Source: Spartinivicinus ruber
GTDB taxonomy: Bacteria; Pseudomonadota; Gammaproteobacteria; Pseudomonadales; Zooshikellaceae
Length of the DNA: 64,000 nt
Direction: 5' to 3'
NCBI RefSeq assembly: GCF_011009015.1
Contig: NZ_CP048878.1
Coordinates: forward strand, 3,316,354-3,380,353
Part shown: piece after piece, positions 11,101 to 19,429 of the stretch
Layout of the letters: each line of letters opens with the position of its first letter
Numbering within the stretch: the first letter of the stretch is position 1
Translations under genes and position numbers: made by a program
The notes under the pieces: generated by a model
Database searches by the model: none
What the model was told of the DNA's origin: nothing
Seen by the model: only the letters and a program-made list of their open reading frames with translations

Positions 11101-12176
11101 AAATTATAAGCAGGTACATTGAGTGGATCATGCTGGATATAAATATTTGCTAGCTGAGCAACAGCCCCGTCAACCACCATGACTGGACGCTCTGACTGGT
11201 AGTATAACTCGTCTTGCTGATCAGTAGCCTCGCAAATAAAAATGGTGTTCTGCGGTACGATTGTTTTTTTATGGCTGGTCAACACTAGTTGGGTATAATC
11301 AGACTGCGGCTGTTTTGGCAATATATTCAATAGTTGGCTGTAATAAAAGTGTTGGTGATCATCAACAAAGTGATTCGTCCGCGTGCTCACTTTGCCTAAC
11401 AATAAAATAAAACCAATAAATAATGCACAAGCCGGATCATGTTGAGCAATATTAAGTGAGGCTTTTACCCGAGGCTTGGCAAAGTCACTTAAATAACCAA
11501 TGGAGTGCTGTAAACTATGAAAACAATTTTCCAAATATTGTCTATCAAGAGGATGCCTATCATGGCTGCCATCCTCCTGATCATCCTGCCAGGCTTTACT
11601 CAAACCACTAAGTTCATTTATAGCGGCTTGGAGGGAGTGAAAAATCGCCTGATTTGAATCAACCTTCTCGCTATTTAATGTCAGCCACTCTTTGATTTTA
11701 CTCAGGTGAGACCGATGAAACTGAATAATTTCTAACAGTTTGGCCTGCAGCTGCTTGGCAATTTTATTTGCTCGCTGTTTACTCCATGCATACCATTGAT
11801 CAATGGTTGTCAGGATTGAGATGTTAAGTTTAATTAAATCGACTAATAGCTCTGGAGAATCATCATAACGACCTTTAATAAGCGTTAAAAACTGCTCTTC
11901 AAACCGACTATAATTATTTTTTTGACTGATTAACGCTAATATAATGGTTTCATCACTGGTTAACAGCCCTGCCCAGCTACCGCATAACTGATTGTTTTCA
12001 TCAATAAACTTAACCTGTTTTGCAAAAGCAACGCCCATTGCCAATAAATCTTCCAAGCTCCGCTCTTCAAGTAACAGATAGCCCGTTTTTAAAGGATGAT
12101 CCAACCGCTCAGATTGAGCACAACCCTGTCCTTTTTTATCATTATTTGTTGTGACAGTTGAGGTATTATCCCTCAT
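8190..12176 (-). CDS. eCIS baseplate J/gp6-like protein (Afp11), 1328 aa
   Basis: Predicted main wedge subunit of the baseplate. The C-terminal third carries the recognisable J-like region: RLRHRNRAVQAWDYERIVLETFPNIARVKCF (quoted in part; about residues 1070-1100), then a segment with ITPTFDWQLQPDIIEAFIRD near residue 1215, as in P2 gpJ/T4 gp6 type proteins. The first about 900 residues are far longer than in PVC or AFP and contain no motif I can name. The start ATG overlaps the stop of the gp25-like gene (ATGA), and 47 bp separate it from the fibre-like gene. The role in linking spike, sheath and wedges is known for the family; the extension is unexplained. Confidence 0.85.
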   Translation of the reverse strand: MRDNTSTVTTNNDKKGQGCAQSERLDHPLKTGYLLLEERSLEDLLAMGVAFAKQVKFIDENNQLCGSWAGLLTSDETIILALISQKNNYSRFEEQFLTLIKGRYDDSPELLVDLIKLNISILTTIDQWYAWSKQRANKIAKQLQAKLLEIIQFHRSHLSKIKEWLTLNSEKVDSNQAIFHSLQAAINELSGLSKAWQDDQEDGSHDRHPLDRQYLENCFHSLQHSIGYLSDFAKPRVKASLNIAQHDPACALFIGFILLLGKVSTRTNHFVDDHQHFYYSQLLNILPKQPQSDYTQLVLTSHKKTIVPQNTIFICEATDQQDELYYQSERPVMVVDGAVAQLANIYIQHDPLNVPAYNLGLVTNIHGQCLDDNKLANNQAQSLFGAPLIINQQTRREQTTIGFAIGSNILRLKQGLRQVTLNLVLEKRHLQNTIDENIHYCVKTEKRKVICDALSECLLEEKLLTDDCLAVLLDEQCTLLAEGAKQRYQALKVDAEQSGVQLTPADRQLLIEKIFGQGFQIAMTGEEGWQSITSYDFDLLTPKQSPSKHIEFTISFQLPRSVPAIVNFDQSIHGLAVSDQFIDQQAPVIRFLLNQESLIYSYSLLADLVLLQANIEVEVTGLKDLQIYNDFGPVNPTSPFMPFGAQPVLGSSLIVGSNEFSFKKVNQLSLDIEWAGLPQKRGGFETYYKTYELGITNDSFQVYPQILQDGLWYPEIGVVQQQGKSPQPQPLFTIDQEGYLTNWQTVVFSDLELFKPAKGKQYSSLNFTTQSMNGFVRFQLTGAEHSFAHQQYPVIMGKKMTETIRLKIAKPPELPPPYTPMITRISANYQASCSIYVEKLARESKQQVKNSAGEVYTLYPFGARSFSEKIHYETGYLLPQYSFQGAVYIGLKFKSSFTGGRLSLLIDVDPSSIARIRHTTCALNWALLRHNVWLEIDGKYVLADDTNGFLTPGIITLELPEALLKGEATLSQLGTTALNCHIMDPDLFWLRVSTQDDPACYCQLRDIQLNAVRVRWVVNCEASRSAILAAENRFKLQQSIEGITSVSQPLPSVRGKLKESVSDWSQRCAERLRHRNRAVQAWDYERIVLETFPNIARVKCFTAQSFQQPHQVAAGHVLIIVIPTAAHLHNESTASELSQPPQPISAIELEQINQTLQQHCTPGVTIEVANPIYERVQLRCSVVFNSNASDINGHSALNDAISHYLSAWGKYKITPTFDWQLQPDIIEAFIRDLPYIAYVTNLSLIKVTPLKDGRYELLDSVISVDKKAPPSQEKATCTQRDVYPKYPWGIVLPFAQHGIESLGQANNVLAERTGVDELALGSSFVIGH

Positions 12177-12592
12177 GTATTGCCATTTCCTTCAACAAAA
12201 TAAAAAGGGTAAACCATATTGCTGCGATGATTAGTTTGCCGGATATTATACTCAAGTAAAATATCCACTCGCCCTTCTAACGGATCAGTTTCATGTAAGC
12301 CAATATGAATTAGTTGAATCCGGTGTTCAAATTCGAGTATGGCTTTCTCAATTAAATTAACTATTTTCGTTCGGGTAGCAAGGCTTAATTCATCGAACAC
12401 CATGTTATGTAGTCCACAACCAAATTCCGGGTTCATCATTCGCTCACCAGGCCGAGTGCTAAATAATATCCTCAAGCTTTCTCGAATATCTTCTTCCAGT
12501 GAAACCATTCGAGTAGTAATTCTGCCTTCGTGATGATCAAACTTGATTGGAAATGCCCAACCTCGTCCTAAAAAATTTTCAATCTCAAGCAT
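12173..12592 (-). CDS. eCIS baseplate wedge protein, gp25-like (Afp9), 139 aa
   Basis: Small baseplate protein of the T4 gp25/lysozyme-like wedge family, which nucleates sheath assembly. The diagnostic segment is EDIRESLRILFSTRPGERM followed by NPEFGCGLHNMVFDE (residues about 34-70). The N-terminus FLGRGWAFPIKFD is also typical of gp25 homologues in contractile systems. Length is normal. It sits directly after the PAAR gene and overlaps the J-like gene by 4 bp. Assignment is strong from motif and context together. Confidence 0.93.
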   Translation of the reverse strand: MLEIENFLGRGWAFPIKFDHHEGRITTRMVSLEEDIRESLRILFSTRPGERMMNPEFGCGLHNMVFDELSLATRTKIVNLIEKAILEFEHRIQLIHIGLHETDPLEGRVDILLEYNIRQTNHRSNMVYPFYFVEGNGNT

Positions 12593-12622
12593 AGTTTTAA
12601 ACGTACTATCAATTTAACTTTG

Positions 12623-12934
12623 TTAACCGCCAATCATCACATTACTACTACCCCCAGTAATGCTACCACCATGTCCCGTCATATCACCTATTCTGACTGC
12701 TGATTTACCGCCGATCATCACCGTAGCAGACCCTTGACTGATTGTGTCAGTACCGCCGGTGGTATCTCCTGCACAAATACAGCTATCGCCCACGACACTT
12801 GCTACTACTCCCCCAATAAGTACGGTAGTAATACCCGGTCCCGTGATTGTTCCACCCACATGAGGAACCGACGGCGTTGTTGTCGTTTGCATAGGACATA
12901 AATGCATATCGCCTAATCGAGCAGCAAAAGCCAT
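12623..12934 (-). CDS. eCIS PAAR-repeat tip protein (Afp10), 103 aa
   Basis: Cone-shaped tip that caps the central spike. The protein is made of PAAR-type repeats with the Pro-Ala-Ala-Arg-like metal-coordinating pattern: HLCPMQTTTTPSVPHVGG at residues 11-28, IGGVVASVVGDSCICAGD, and VMIGGKSAVRIGDMTGHGG. Cys13, Cys52 and Cys54 with nearby His are likely Zn or Fe ligands. It follows the VgrG-like spike gene at a 77-bp gap and precedes gp25, an order found in eCIS loci. No C-terminal toxin domain is attached, so it is a structural tip rather than a PAAR effector. Confidence 0.94.
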   Translation of the reverse strand: MAFAARLGDMHLCPMQTTTTPSVPHVGGTITGPGITTVLIGGVVASVVGDSCICAGDTTGGTDTISQGSATVMIGGKSAVRIGDMTGHGGSITGGSSNVMIGG

Positions 12935-13011
12935 TGAGTACTTTCCTTGTAATTTAAAAATTATTTACTTATATTTTTTATCTTCTACCAAGTCATTCGC
13001 AAAGGATATAT

Positions 13012-14799
13012 TTAATTAATCATTACCATTGATCCCTTCACTGTCGTATTACCTGAGGCTGAAAATTCTGCACTGGAGCTTCCTTTAGCGGTTAATGTTG
13101 TTGAGGCCTCCAAGCTAACATTAACGCCATTAGCTTTAACATCTGCCGATGCCGTCATTTCAATATTACTACCCGCTTCTATAGTGACTTTCTCTGTTGC
13201 TTTTAAGCTAATATCCTTGGCGCTATCCAGTGTTATCCCGCTAGAGTCCAGAGTGAATGTATTGCCATGTTGATCAGACACGGTAATTGAAGAATTGTTA
13301 TCACTGAATACAACTTGATTGTTCGCAGGGGTCGTAATGGTTATCTCTTTTGTATCATCATTAAACTCCATTAACAACTTCTGCTTGGTCATTAATGCTT
13401 TGGTTGTATTACTGCTATCCGGTTCATAGGGGGCGGTATTTTTTTTACTATAGAGGCTGCCTAAAATAACTGGATTAGAAGGATCATTATTAAAATAACC
13501 CACTATGACTTCATCACCTATTTCCGGCATAAAAAAAGCGCCTATTCCCGATGAAGCATAAAACTGACTATACCTTGCCCAGATTTCATCCGTAGTGGCT
13601 TCAAGAACAGGCAGTGATAATTGCACCCGATACTGACCTTGCGGGTCCTCATTAATTTTTTTGACGACCCCTATTTGTAAGCCTTCCACGCCAGCCGAAA
13701 AACCCGACGCCGGTGGTGAACTGATCTGGTATTGCTCACTAAACCAATCATCACTTAAGCCAAATTTAACGTCTGATAACCAATTACCATCAGCAATACG
13801 ATGGGTAACGGCACTAATATAAACTGACCCCGAAAAACGACTACCGACGCCTTTTAATTCAATGACTGCTCCAGGTGTTGCATTTGCATTGCCCTGAATA
13901 GTCATATGCCCTCTAATTCGTGCCAACCCCGATTTAAGTAACCTGCCACTTGCCCAGTCTTTCAAAGCCACTTGATCAATTATGGTGGCACTCCGTAATT
14001 TATAATCACTCACACTTAATACTTTAGCGAGTGTCGATTGGTCTAAATCCCCTTGATCATTAAGTGAAGGGAGCGAACCCTCACCTGTGACGATGGCTTG
14101 ATTCGTGACATCCCAAGCAACTGCCTTGGCGCTGGATAACTGGCTACAAGCATCCACATCGGCACTAAATTCATAAATATCTTGACCATATTCCACTGTT
14201 AATACAGCACTTGCCGTCGCATCGGGCTTGCCTACAGACACTTTACCATTTTCAACAATAACCACCATGGCATTGCTTTCAGCCCTTAACATTAAAAAAT
14301 CCCAGTCGCTACAGTAATACTGCACTAACTCATTATACTCAGTTTGAGTGGTTTCAATATCACTTTCTACACTATGATTACTCATCAGAGTTGAAAAGAC
14401 ATCGCTGTCTTTTACTGACTGGTAAATAACATTTTTACGCTCAGCCGTCATTTTAATCGCAGTGTCTTTGCAGGTAACTACTAGTCGGCTGCTATTATTA
14501 TTGGCTATTTTTATGCCTAATTTAACCACAATACCTTCAAAAATTGACTGACTGGTTTGGTCATAACTGGCTTCAATTTTAATGGTGGTCCCCGGTTTAA
14601 AATAACTCGAATCAGCATTAGTAAAACTTTGTGTTGGCATATCACCATCTTCAATGGCAATAATGGCAGAAGGAATACGATTGATTTCTTTATGAACAGT
14701 AACGGAATAAATTCTCACTGTATCAGGAAGCGAACTGCCATTACTTGATACAGACACTTCAACCACACCATCACCTGTTAATGTTGGTGAATCAGCCAC
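13012..14799 (-). CDS. eCIS central spike protein, VgrG/gp5-like (Afp8), 595 aa
   Basis: Central puncturing spike. Residues about 10-340 fit the gp27-like hub fold of the VgrG family. Residues about 375-460 form the OB-fold (GLQIGVVKKINEDPQGQYRV...IWARYSQFYASSGIGAFFMPEIGDEVIVGYFNNDPSNPVILGSLY, quoted in pieces), with the classic PEIGDEVIVGY core. The last 130 residues are repetitive beta-helix (ITVSDQHGNTFTLDSSGITL; MTASADVKANGVNVSLEAS), as in gp5 needles. No effector domain follows the needle. It is 13 bp downstream of the LysM gene and upstream of PAAR, as in AFP/PVC. Confidence 0.93.
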   Translation of the reverse strand: MADSPTLTGDGVVEVSVSSNGSSLPDTVRIYSVTVHKEINRIPSAIIAIEDGDMPTQSFTNADSSYFKPGTTIKIEASYDQTSQSIFEGIVVKLGIKIANNNSSRLVVTCKDTAIKMTAERKNVIYQSVKDSDVFSTLMSNHSVESDIETTQTEYNELVQYYCSDWDFLMLRAESNAMVVIVENGKVSVGKPDATASAVLTVEYGQDIYEFSADVDACSQLSSAKAVAWDVTNQAIVTGEGSLPSLNDQGDLDQSTLAKVLSVSDYKLRSATIIDQVALKDWASGRLLKSGLARIRGHMTIQGNANATPGAVIELKGVGSRFSGSVYISAVTHRIADGNWLSDVKFGLSDDWFSEQYQISSPPASGFSAGVEGLQIGVVKKINEDPQGQYRVQLSLPVLEATTDEIWARYSQFYASSGIGAFFMPEIGDEVIVGYFNNDPSNPVILGSLYSKKNTAPYEPDSSNTTKALMTKQKLLMEFNDDTKEITITTPANNQVVFSDNNSSITVSDQHGNTFTLDSSGITLDSAKDISLKATEKVTIEAGSNIEMTASADVKANGVNVSLEASTTLTAKGSSSAEFSASGNTTVKGSMVMIN

Positions 14800-14812
14800 A
14801 TTGTCCTCATTA

Positions 14813-15466
14813 TTAACGTTTTTTTATTGGTGGGAAAACAAGTTGAATACCAGGTTTCAATTGCATGACATTGGTTAGTTTATTTACTTGCGCAATCATT
14901 GGATAATACTGCGCATTTTTATAGATACGAAAGCATAAAGCAGGTAAATTATCGCCAGCCCGTACACTGACAATATGGGTTAAGTCAGGAGACTGATTAT
15001 CCGCCATCGTTTCCTGGGTTTCGGCACTGACATAACCAACAAAAATAAATTGTAATTCTGCACGAAGTGGGTCACCTTCTGAATCGTAAAGAGTAAACTT
15101 TCGACTCATGTCTTGTAAACGCCCTACGAATAATTCATTTCCCCACTGAATCTCTACGATATTGGGTTGGTGATTATCACCAGAATAATCATAAATAATT
15201 GCATTAAGTGAATCAATTTTATCAGTGATCGATTCGCTACTATCATCAGTACTATCTTTAATTGCCCCGGTACCATCCATAAAAGCACTGAACTTTAGTT
15301 TTTGTGGCATATAGCGGTTATAACGACTGACTGATGCTAGCGCACCTAACGGCCTATCATGATTATAGGCAATGCTTTGTACCAACTCGACAGAGGTAGG
15401 ATTTAACTGAAAAACAATTGAATCACCACTTTCCTGGGCAGTAATTTTAAGGCGGTTTTTTGGCAC
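14813..15466 (-). CDS. eCIS LysM-domain hub/adaptor protein (Afp7), 217 aa
   Basis: Baseplate hub protein that joins the tube to the spike. It has a beta-rich N-terminal domain (FQLNPTSVELVQSIAYNHD) and a C-terminal LysM-like module, residues about 165-214 (HIVSVRAGDNLPALCFRIY...MQLKPGIQLVFPP). The start is a GTG with a strong AAGGAG five bases upstream; it overlaps the TAG of the preceding small gene by one base. Order (tube, small protein, LysM, spike) matches Afp5-8. The LysM is thought to be structural rather than for peptidoglycan binding in this family. Confidence 0.92.
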   Translation of the reverse strand: MPKNRLKITAQESGDSIVFQLNPTSVELVQSIAYNHDRPLGALASVSRYNRYMPQKLKFSAFMDGTGAIKDSTDDSSESITDKIDSLNAIIYDYSGDNHQPNIVEIQWGNELFVGRLQDMSRKFTLYDSEGDPLRAELQFIFVGYVSAETQETMADNQSPDLTHIVSVRAGDNLPALCFRIYKNAQYYPMIAQVNKLTNVMQLKPGIQLVFPPIKKR

Positions 15467-15756
15467 TAACGCTCCTTCTGCCTTGCCAAGATGTCATCAA
15501 TCATTCTTTTACATTCACTTAAAATGCTGTTCTTCAGTTGTACTGCCAACTGCTCATCATGCTGCATTTTTCCAAATAGCTTTTCAGCGCTTTCTGTTCT
15601 TCCTGTTTGCTCACCACGGTTGTCCATTGCAGTAGCAGTTTCACTATTACCGCTACGACTATTTCCATCGATTGAGCTAAAAGTGGGGCTATATTCTGGC
15701 TCATCTTCATTTTGTACCGTTGATAATAAGTATATTTCTTCAATATCAAAGCTCAT
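15466..15756 (-). CDS. Small eCIS protein, DUF5908-like (Afp6 position), 96 aa
   Basis: A short acidic protein with an N-terminal beta segment (SFDIEEIYLLSTVQ), a polar low-complexity middle and a C-terminal helix, LKNSILSECKRMIDDILARQ. The two ends match the pattern of DUF5908 proteins, which sit between tube and LysM genes in many eCIS loci; those are usually about 55-65 residues, so the middle here is an extension. The exact role is not settled in the family. The overlap with the LysM start couples the two genes. Frame choice is supported by this coupling; the overlapping 71-codon frame in the same stretch is a shadow. Confidence 0.75.
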   Translation of the reverse strand: MSFDIEEIYLLSTVQNEDEPEYSPTFSSIDGNSRSGNSETATAMDNRGEQTGRTESAEKLFGKMQHDEQLAVQLKNSILSECKRMIDDILARQKER

Positions 15757-15786
15757 TAGTTATATACTCTTCACGCAGTGTATCTG

Positions 15787-16254
15787 CTACAGTATCCGGG
15801 TAAACCCCCCATGTTTTAACGTGATGGTTTCAATAGCTAACTTATTTTCAGTTGAATTAAACGGATCTACCGACCATTTAACGGGATAAGCCTGTTGAAA
15901 ACACCAGGATCGAATAGGTAAACTATCAGGGTTAAGCAGAGATACCATAATGTCTTTTGCTTGAATACTGTTATACGTCAAATTTTGTGTACAGTTAATA
16001 CACCACATCCCTAATTGTGATGCCCTGGAAGCAATACCACGCTTTAACACTAAGTCACTATAAGTAACCGGCGATGCAGATTTTGGTACCTGATAAGTCG
16101 CTTCAGAACCTCCTTCACTCAACCCTTCCGTTTCAATGGTATAATCCAAACCACTCACTTCAGTAAAGGAGGTTTCGCCTAAAAACCCAGACACATAAAC
16201 CGAAAAATAAAATACTGTAGGAATATAGGAATCAAACAGTAGTTCATCTAACAT
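15787..16254 (-). CDS. eCIS inner tube protein 2 (gp19-like), 155 aa
   Basis: Member of the T4 gp19-like tube family that forms hexameric rings of the inner tube. Diagnostic pieces: GFLGETSFTEVSGLDYTIETE (in part; residues about 24-43) and LLNPDSLPIRSWCFQQAYPVKWSVDPFNSTENKLAIETI towards the C-terminus (quoted for location only; residues about 106-145). It lies 10 bp downstream of the first tube gene. In eCIS with two tube genes, one is usually the bulk tube and the other an adaptor ring next to the baseplate. This copy, nearer the LysM gene, is the better candidate for the adaptor; that is inference. Confidence 0.92.
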   Translation of the reverse strand: MLDELLFDSYIPTVFYFSVYVSGFLGETSFTEVSGLDYTIETEGLSEGGSEATYQVPKSASPVTYSDLVLKRGIASRASQLGMWCINCTQNLTYNSIQAKDIMVSLLNPDSLPIRSWCFQQAYPVKWSVDPFNSTENKLAIETITLKHGGFTRIL

Positions 16255-16264
16255 GGCAAACTCA

Positions 16265-16729
16265 TTAACTATTAGCTATGGTGATACCTGCATGCGCAAT
16301 TTCAATACTCTCAACAGCCACTTCATTCCCTTCTGCCTTCAAGTCAGTACCCGATATTTTAGTTGGCCAGGCATCTTTCACTGTCCACACCATGGTGGGG
16401 CTACCACTTTCATCTAACAAACTAATAGTTAAAGGAATACGCTTAATGGTATTGAGTTTAATTTGATTAAACCAATCCCAAAATTTATTGTCCTTAATAA
16501 ACACACCTTTTTTCATCGTAATATTGCCATACTTTTTCAACCCAGGCATATTCACGACACTGTGTATCGGGCTATCACCCGCCCGATACTCAATAGGTTG
16601 CGCTTCCACATCCAAACCACTCACTTCTTGAAAACTCATTACATCACTATCCCATTTTACTTGAAAGTAAAACTTGGGGAGTGGCCACATTTGGGCATTA
16701 CTGGTTTGGGCTGAGCCGTCATCTGCCAT
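16265..16729 (-). CDS. eCIS inner tube protein 1 (gp19-like), 154 aa
   Basis: Tube protein of the gp19/Hcp-like fold. It shows WPLPKFYFQVKWDSDVMSFQEVSGLD (in part; residues about 15-40), MPGLKKYGNITMKKGVFIKD and a C-terminal VKDAWPTKISGTDLKAEGNE segment typical of tail tube subunits. It follows the sheath gene by 20 bp and precedes the second tube gene, giving a sheath-tube-tube order like macS-macT1-macT2. It is probably the major tube subunit. Confidence 0.94.
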   Translation of the reverse strand: MADDGSAQTSNAQMWPLPKFYFQVKWDSDVMSFQEVSGLDVEAQPIEYRAGDSPIHSVVNMPGLKKYGNITMKKGVFIKDNKFWDWFNQIKLNTIKRIPLTISLLDESGSPTMVWTVKDAWPTKISGTDLKAEGNEVAVESIEIAHAGITIANS

Positions 16730-16749
16730 AATTAATACTCCCTATTTAA

Positions 16750-18387
16750 TCAAGATTCTTGCATTTTTTGTTGGAAGGTAATTTCAATAAATTCAGCCGG
16801 ACGCACCAAAGCAACTTTAACCGTAATTCTTAAAATACCTTCGAGAATATCTTCTGGCGTCATGGTTTCACCCAAGCCAACACTGACAGAGAACGCTGAT
16901 TCAGGTGTGGTGCCTGCCAACCCTCCCCGCTTCCAGATACTGGTCAGGAAGTTATTAATCATGCCTTTCATAGTGACCCAAGTATTCGCCACATTATTTT
17001 CAAACACGTAAGCTTTCGAAGCCAGTTTAATTGACTCCTCCAACATAATAATGGTGCGACGCACCTGTAAGTAACGCCAATCAAGGCTATTGCCATCCAG
17101 GGTCCGCGCGCCCCATACCAACGTGCCTTCGCCAATAAAACTACGAATCGCATTAATCGACTTGCCTTGTGGCGTTACGTTTAAATCTTCCTGTTCATCA
17201 TGGGTAATATCGACGGCAGGTTGCACGACTGAGCTTAAACTAACATTAGCCGGCGCTTTCCACACGCCCCGTTCATTATCCACCATGGTAATCACACCAG
17301 CCATGGCTGAACTCGGTGGTAATAAATTCAGTTGTAACTTGATTTCAGCCATAATCTGCCGAAAACTAGGACTTAACTGTAATAATGCTTTATTTAAGCT
17401 GCTTTTTTGTACGTCAGTTAAATCATCAGCACCTAGCTGACTGATATAACCATCATAAGCGGTCTTCAGCTCATTCAGCTTGACTTTTCGTGCATCGTCC
17501 TCTGCATCACCTGGCTTTAGCTTGGCCAGTTCATCATCCAAAGGCGCAATTAACTCGGATTTTAGTAGCGCTTGTAAAACTGATACCGACTCTTTGTCGA
17601 TATTTTCAAAACTAATTGCATTATCTTGGACAATTGTCGTATGTAACCAGGGATAATAGGCAGCACTAAAATCTAAATAATTTACCCCAATGTTATTTCT
17701 AAATTCCGCAATCGGGTCATAATCTGGCTGACGACCCAAGTGACCATTATAAATATCCAAAATAGTCACCCGGTTTTTCATTTTACCACCACAATGCGCT
17801 AACATCGCCTGTTGTAAAGTAATACAGTCAGGTTCTTTTAACTTTATCGCTTCAGGAATAATGATCATGGTGGGCTCTTGCTCTCTAATTAATGCATTGA
17901 GCCCTCCCCGCATTCGGTCCAATTCATAGTCGGTATTGTAATCCCCAACCGAAACGATATAACAAGTACTTCCCCCATTTTCAAAGAACAACCGAATGGC
18001 ATTAAAAAAGATATAGTCTTTGGTTTTAGGATCTAAATCATAACCCTGACCTCGGATGGTAATCGTCGGTGGCGTAGTGGCCGCTGGTGCAGATGCAGCA
18101 GGTGCAGTTTCATCACCTTCATCTTCACCTGAGGCAGTAGCTCCACCACTACTCCCTGCATTTTTACTAAGCGAAAAGGTTGTTTTTGGCGCACCACCAA
18201 ACAACGATAAATATTCAGCAAGCGAGCTGAGTCTGACTGGTTGATTAGTGAGTGATTTTCCCTTTATCTCAGCCTTTTCTGTATGGCCAATAAATGCAGG
18301 AACTGCCGTAGCAACTTCTACGGCAGAGTTTGGAAATGCATCTTTCTCAACTATATAAACGCCAGGCGTTTTCATTGGTGCAGCCAT
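16750..18387 (-). CDS. eCIS contractile sheath protein, 545 aa
   Basis: Tail sheath subunit. The N-terminus KTPGVYIVEKDAFPNSAVEV and AFIGHTEKA (residues 6-36) and the C-terminus ITVKVALVRPAEFIEITFQQ are the signature ends of sheath proteins, including the C-terminal strand used for subunit linkage. WRYLQVRRTIIMLEESI and ENNVANTWVTMKGMINNFL are the conserved core. Two insertions enlarge it: a Gly/Ala/Ser/Glu-rich stretch at about 76-108, and a helical block at about 265-345. It is the only sheath gene here, unlike PVC/AFP, which have three. An 18-90 bp gap plus an intergenic repeat separate it from the upstream gene. Confidence 0.95.
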   Translation of the reverse strand: MAAPMKTPGVYIVEKDAFPNSAVEVATAVPAFIGHTEKAEIKGKSLTNQPVRLSSLAEYLSLFGGAPKTTFSLSKNAGSSGGATASGEDEGDETAPAASAPAATTPPTITIRGQGYDLDPKTKDYIFFNAIRLFFENGGSTCYIVSVGDYNTDYELDRMRGGLNALIREQEPTMIIIPEAIKLKEPDCITLQQAMLAHCGGKMKNRVTILDIYNGHLGRQPDYDPIAEFRNNIGVNYLDFSAAYYPWLHTTIVQDNAISFENIDKESVSVLQALLKSELIAPLDDELAKLKPGDAEDDARKVKLNELKTAYDGYISQLGADDLTDVQKSSLNKALLQLSPSFRQIMAEIKLQLNLLPPSSAMAGVITMVDNERGVWKAPANVSLSSVVQPAVDITHDEQEDLNVTPQGKSINAIRSFIGEGTLVWGARTLDGNSLDWRYLQVRRTIIMLEESIKLASKAYVFENNVANTWVTMKGMINNFLTSIWKRGGLAGTTPESAFSVSVGLGETMTPEDILEGILRITVKVALVRPAEFIEITFQQKMQES

Positions 18388-18415
18388 AAGGCAATCCTTT
18401 AGTTATGTTGCTGTT

Positions 18416-18441
18416 GATATACCCTTCACGAATGATTTTTA
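18416..18441 (+). repeat. Short copy of dispersed TATACYCTTC repeat
   Basis: The sequence at 18418-18441 reads TATACCCTTCACGAATGATT followed by TTTA. It is almost the inverted complement of 20207-20232, with which it brackets the first two eCIS genes, and it matches the left ends of the longer elements at 36,547 and 37,884. It lies between the 307-residue gene and the sheath gene. Confidence 0.6.
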
Positions 18442-18477
18442 GTAATACATAGAGCCTAAAAGCGATCATTTAATAGG

Positions 18478-19401
18478 CTATAACTTCATATGCACAGATA
18501 AAACAGTTGCTGCTTTACCGTCTATAGTTAATTTTTCTTGATGGCGATATTCTGGATGAGGTAAAGATTCCACTAGTGTTTTTGTGCTCACCCCCGTACG
18601 CTTTTTAAGCCTAAGCTTTAATGCTTGCCTATTAAGACAAGTAATAGCCTGTGCCGAAATAAAACGAATGACAAACTGATTACTGTTTCTTTGATCGGTT
18701 TTTACTTGAGTAAAAACAAAATCTTCTGATTTTTTTACTGATAATGGCTCAATAAAGAGTAGTTCAGCTTTACCATTACTATCTACTATTTCATTAAATA
18801 ATCGCTCCCCCACCCAGATCGAATAAAGCCAATGATAGGCTTGGGTAGCAAAATCCAAATACAGTGTAGCTGGTTCATATTGAGCATGTTGTGATAACAC
18901 TTGCCGCAACCAGTGCCAAAGATTGATATTAAGAATAATTAAAATATTTTGACAATGGCTAACCACCATATTACTCGACAATACACTAGCTGCCCGGTGG
19001 GCATCTCTGCTGATATAGGCAGTTTCATCCACTTTCTGCTTTTTCAGCAGCGCTACATCTTCGAAGTAAAAAACCTTTTCTGATGGAACCAGATTAATCG
19101 GGGTACAATAAAAAAAGGCATCGTTTGTTATTTTTATTAGGATGATAAGTTGGTCTTCAGCAACTGCTTCTTGATTTTTTGGGTTGAGGCTCAGGTAATC
19201 AGACAAGTTTTCCAGCTGCTCTGAGGAGCTGTCATATAACAACTCAATCCCATTATGGGTCAGTTGGCTCAGTAAATTTAAATTACGCAAGAGCCTAATG
19301 GAGCTTTCGTGGACTTTGTAATCGATAAACTGACTTGGAATCACTCCCTGGTAATATTCATGACTAATCATTAAGCTTAATAACGGCTGATAATGTGCCA
19401 T
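18478..19401 (-). CDS. Unrecognised eCIS-operon protein, 307 aa
   Basis: I do not recognise the family. It is cytoplasmic-looking, with no signal peptide or membrane segment. The N-terminal 90 residues are Leu/Ser-rich and helical; the C-terminal 100 residues look beta-rich, ending FISAQAITCLNRQALKLRL and LTIDGKAATVLSVHMKL, a two-strand pattern that recurs in proteins placed between the DUF4255 cap and the sheath gene of other cap-first eCIS loci. It sits 28 bp downstream of the cap gene and upstream of the sheath. A structural role at the cap or sheath end is a guess from position alone. Confidence 0.6.
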   Translation of the reverse strand: MAHYQPLLSLMISHEYYQGVIPSQFIDYKVHESSIRLLRNLNLLSQLTHNGIELLYDSSSEQLENLSDYLSLNPKNQEAVAEDQLIILIKITNDAFFYCTPINLVPSEKVFYFEDVALLKKQKVDETAYISRDAHRAASVLSSNMVVSHCQNILIILNINLWHWLRQVLSQHAQYEPATLYLDFATQAYHWLYSIWVGERLFNEIVDSNGKAELLFIEPLSVKKSEDFVFTQVKTDQRNSNQFVIRFISAQAITCLNRQALKLRLKKRTGVSTKTLVESLPHPEYRHQEKLTIDGKAATVLSVHMKL

Positions 19402-19429
19402 TTATTACATTTCCACAAAACAATGAGTT

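Noticed and set aside
13012-14799. Type VI secretion VgrG
   Set aside because: No other T6SS core genes (TssB/C, TssJLM, ClpV) are here and the neighbours are eCIS genes; the spike belongs to that system.
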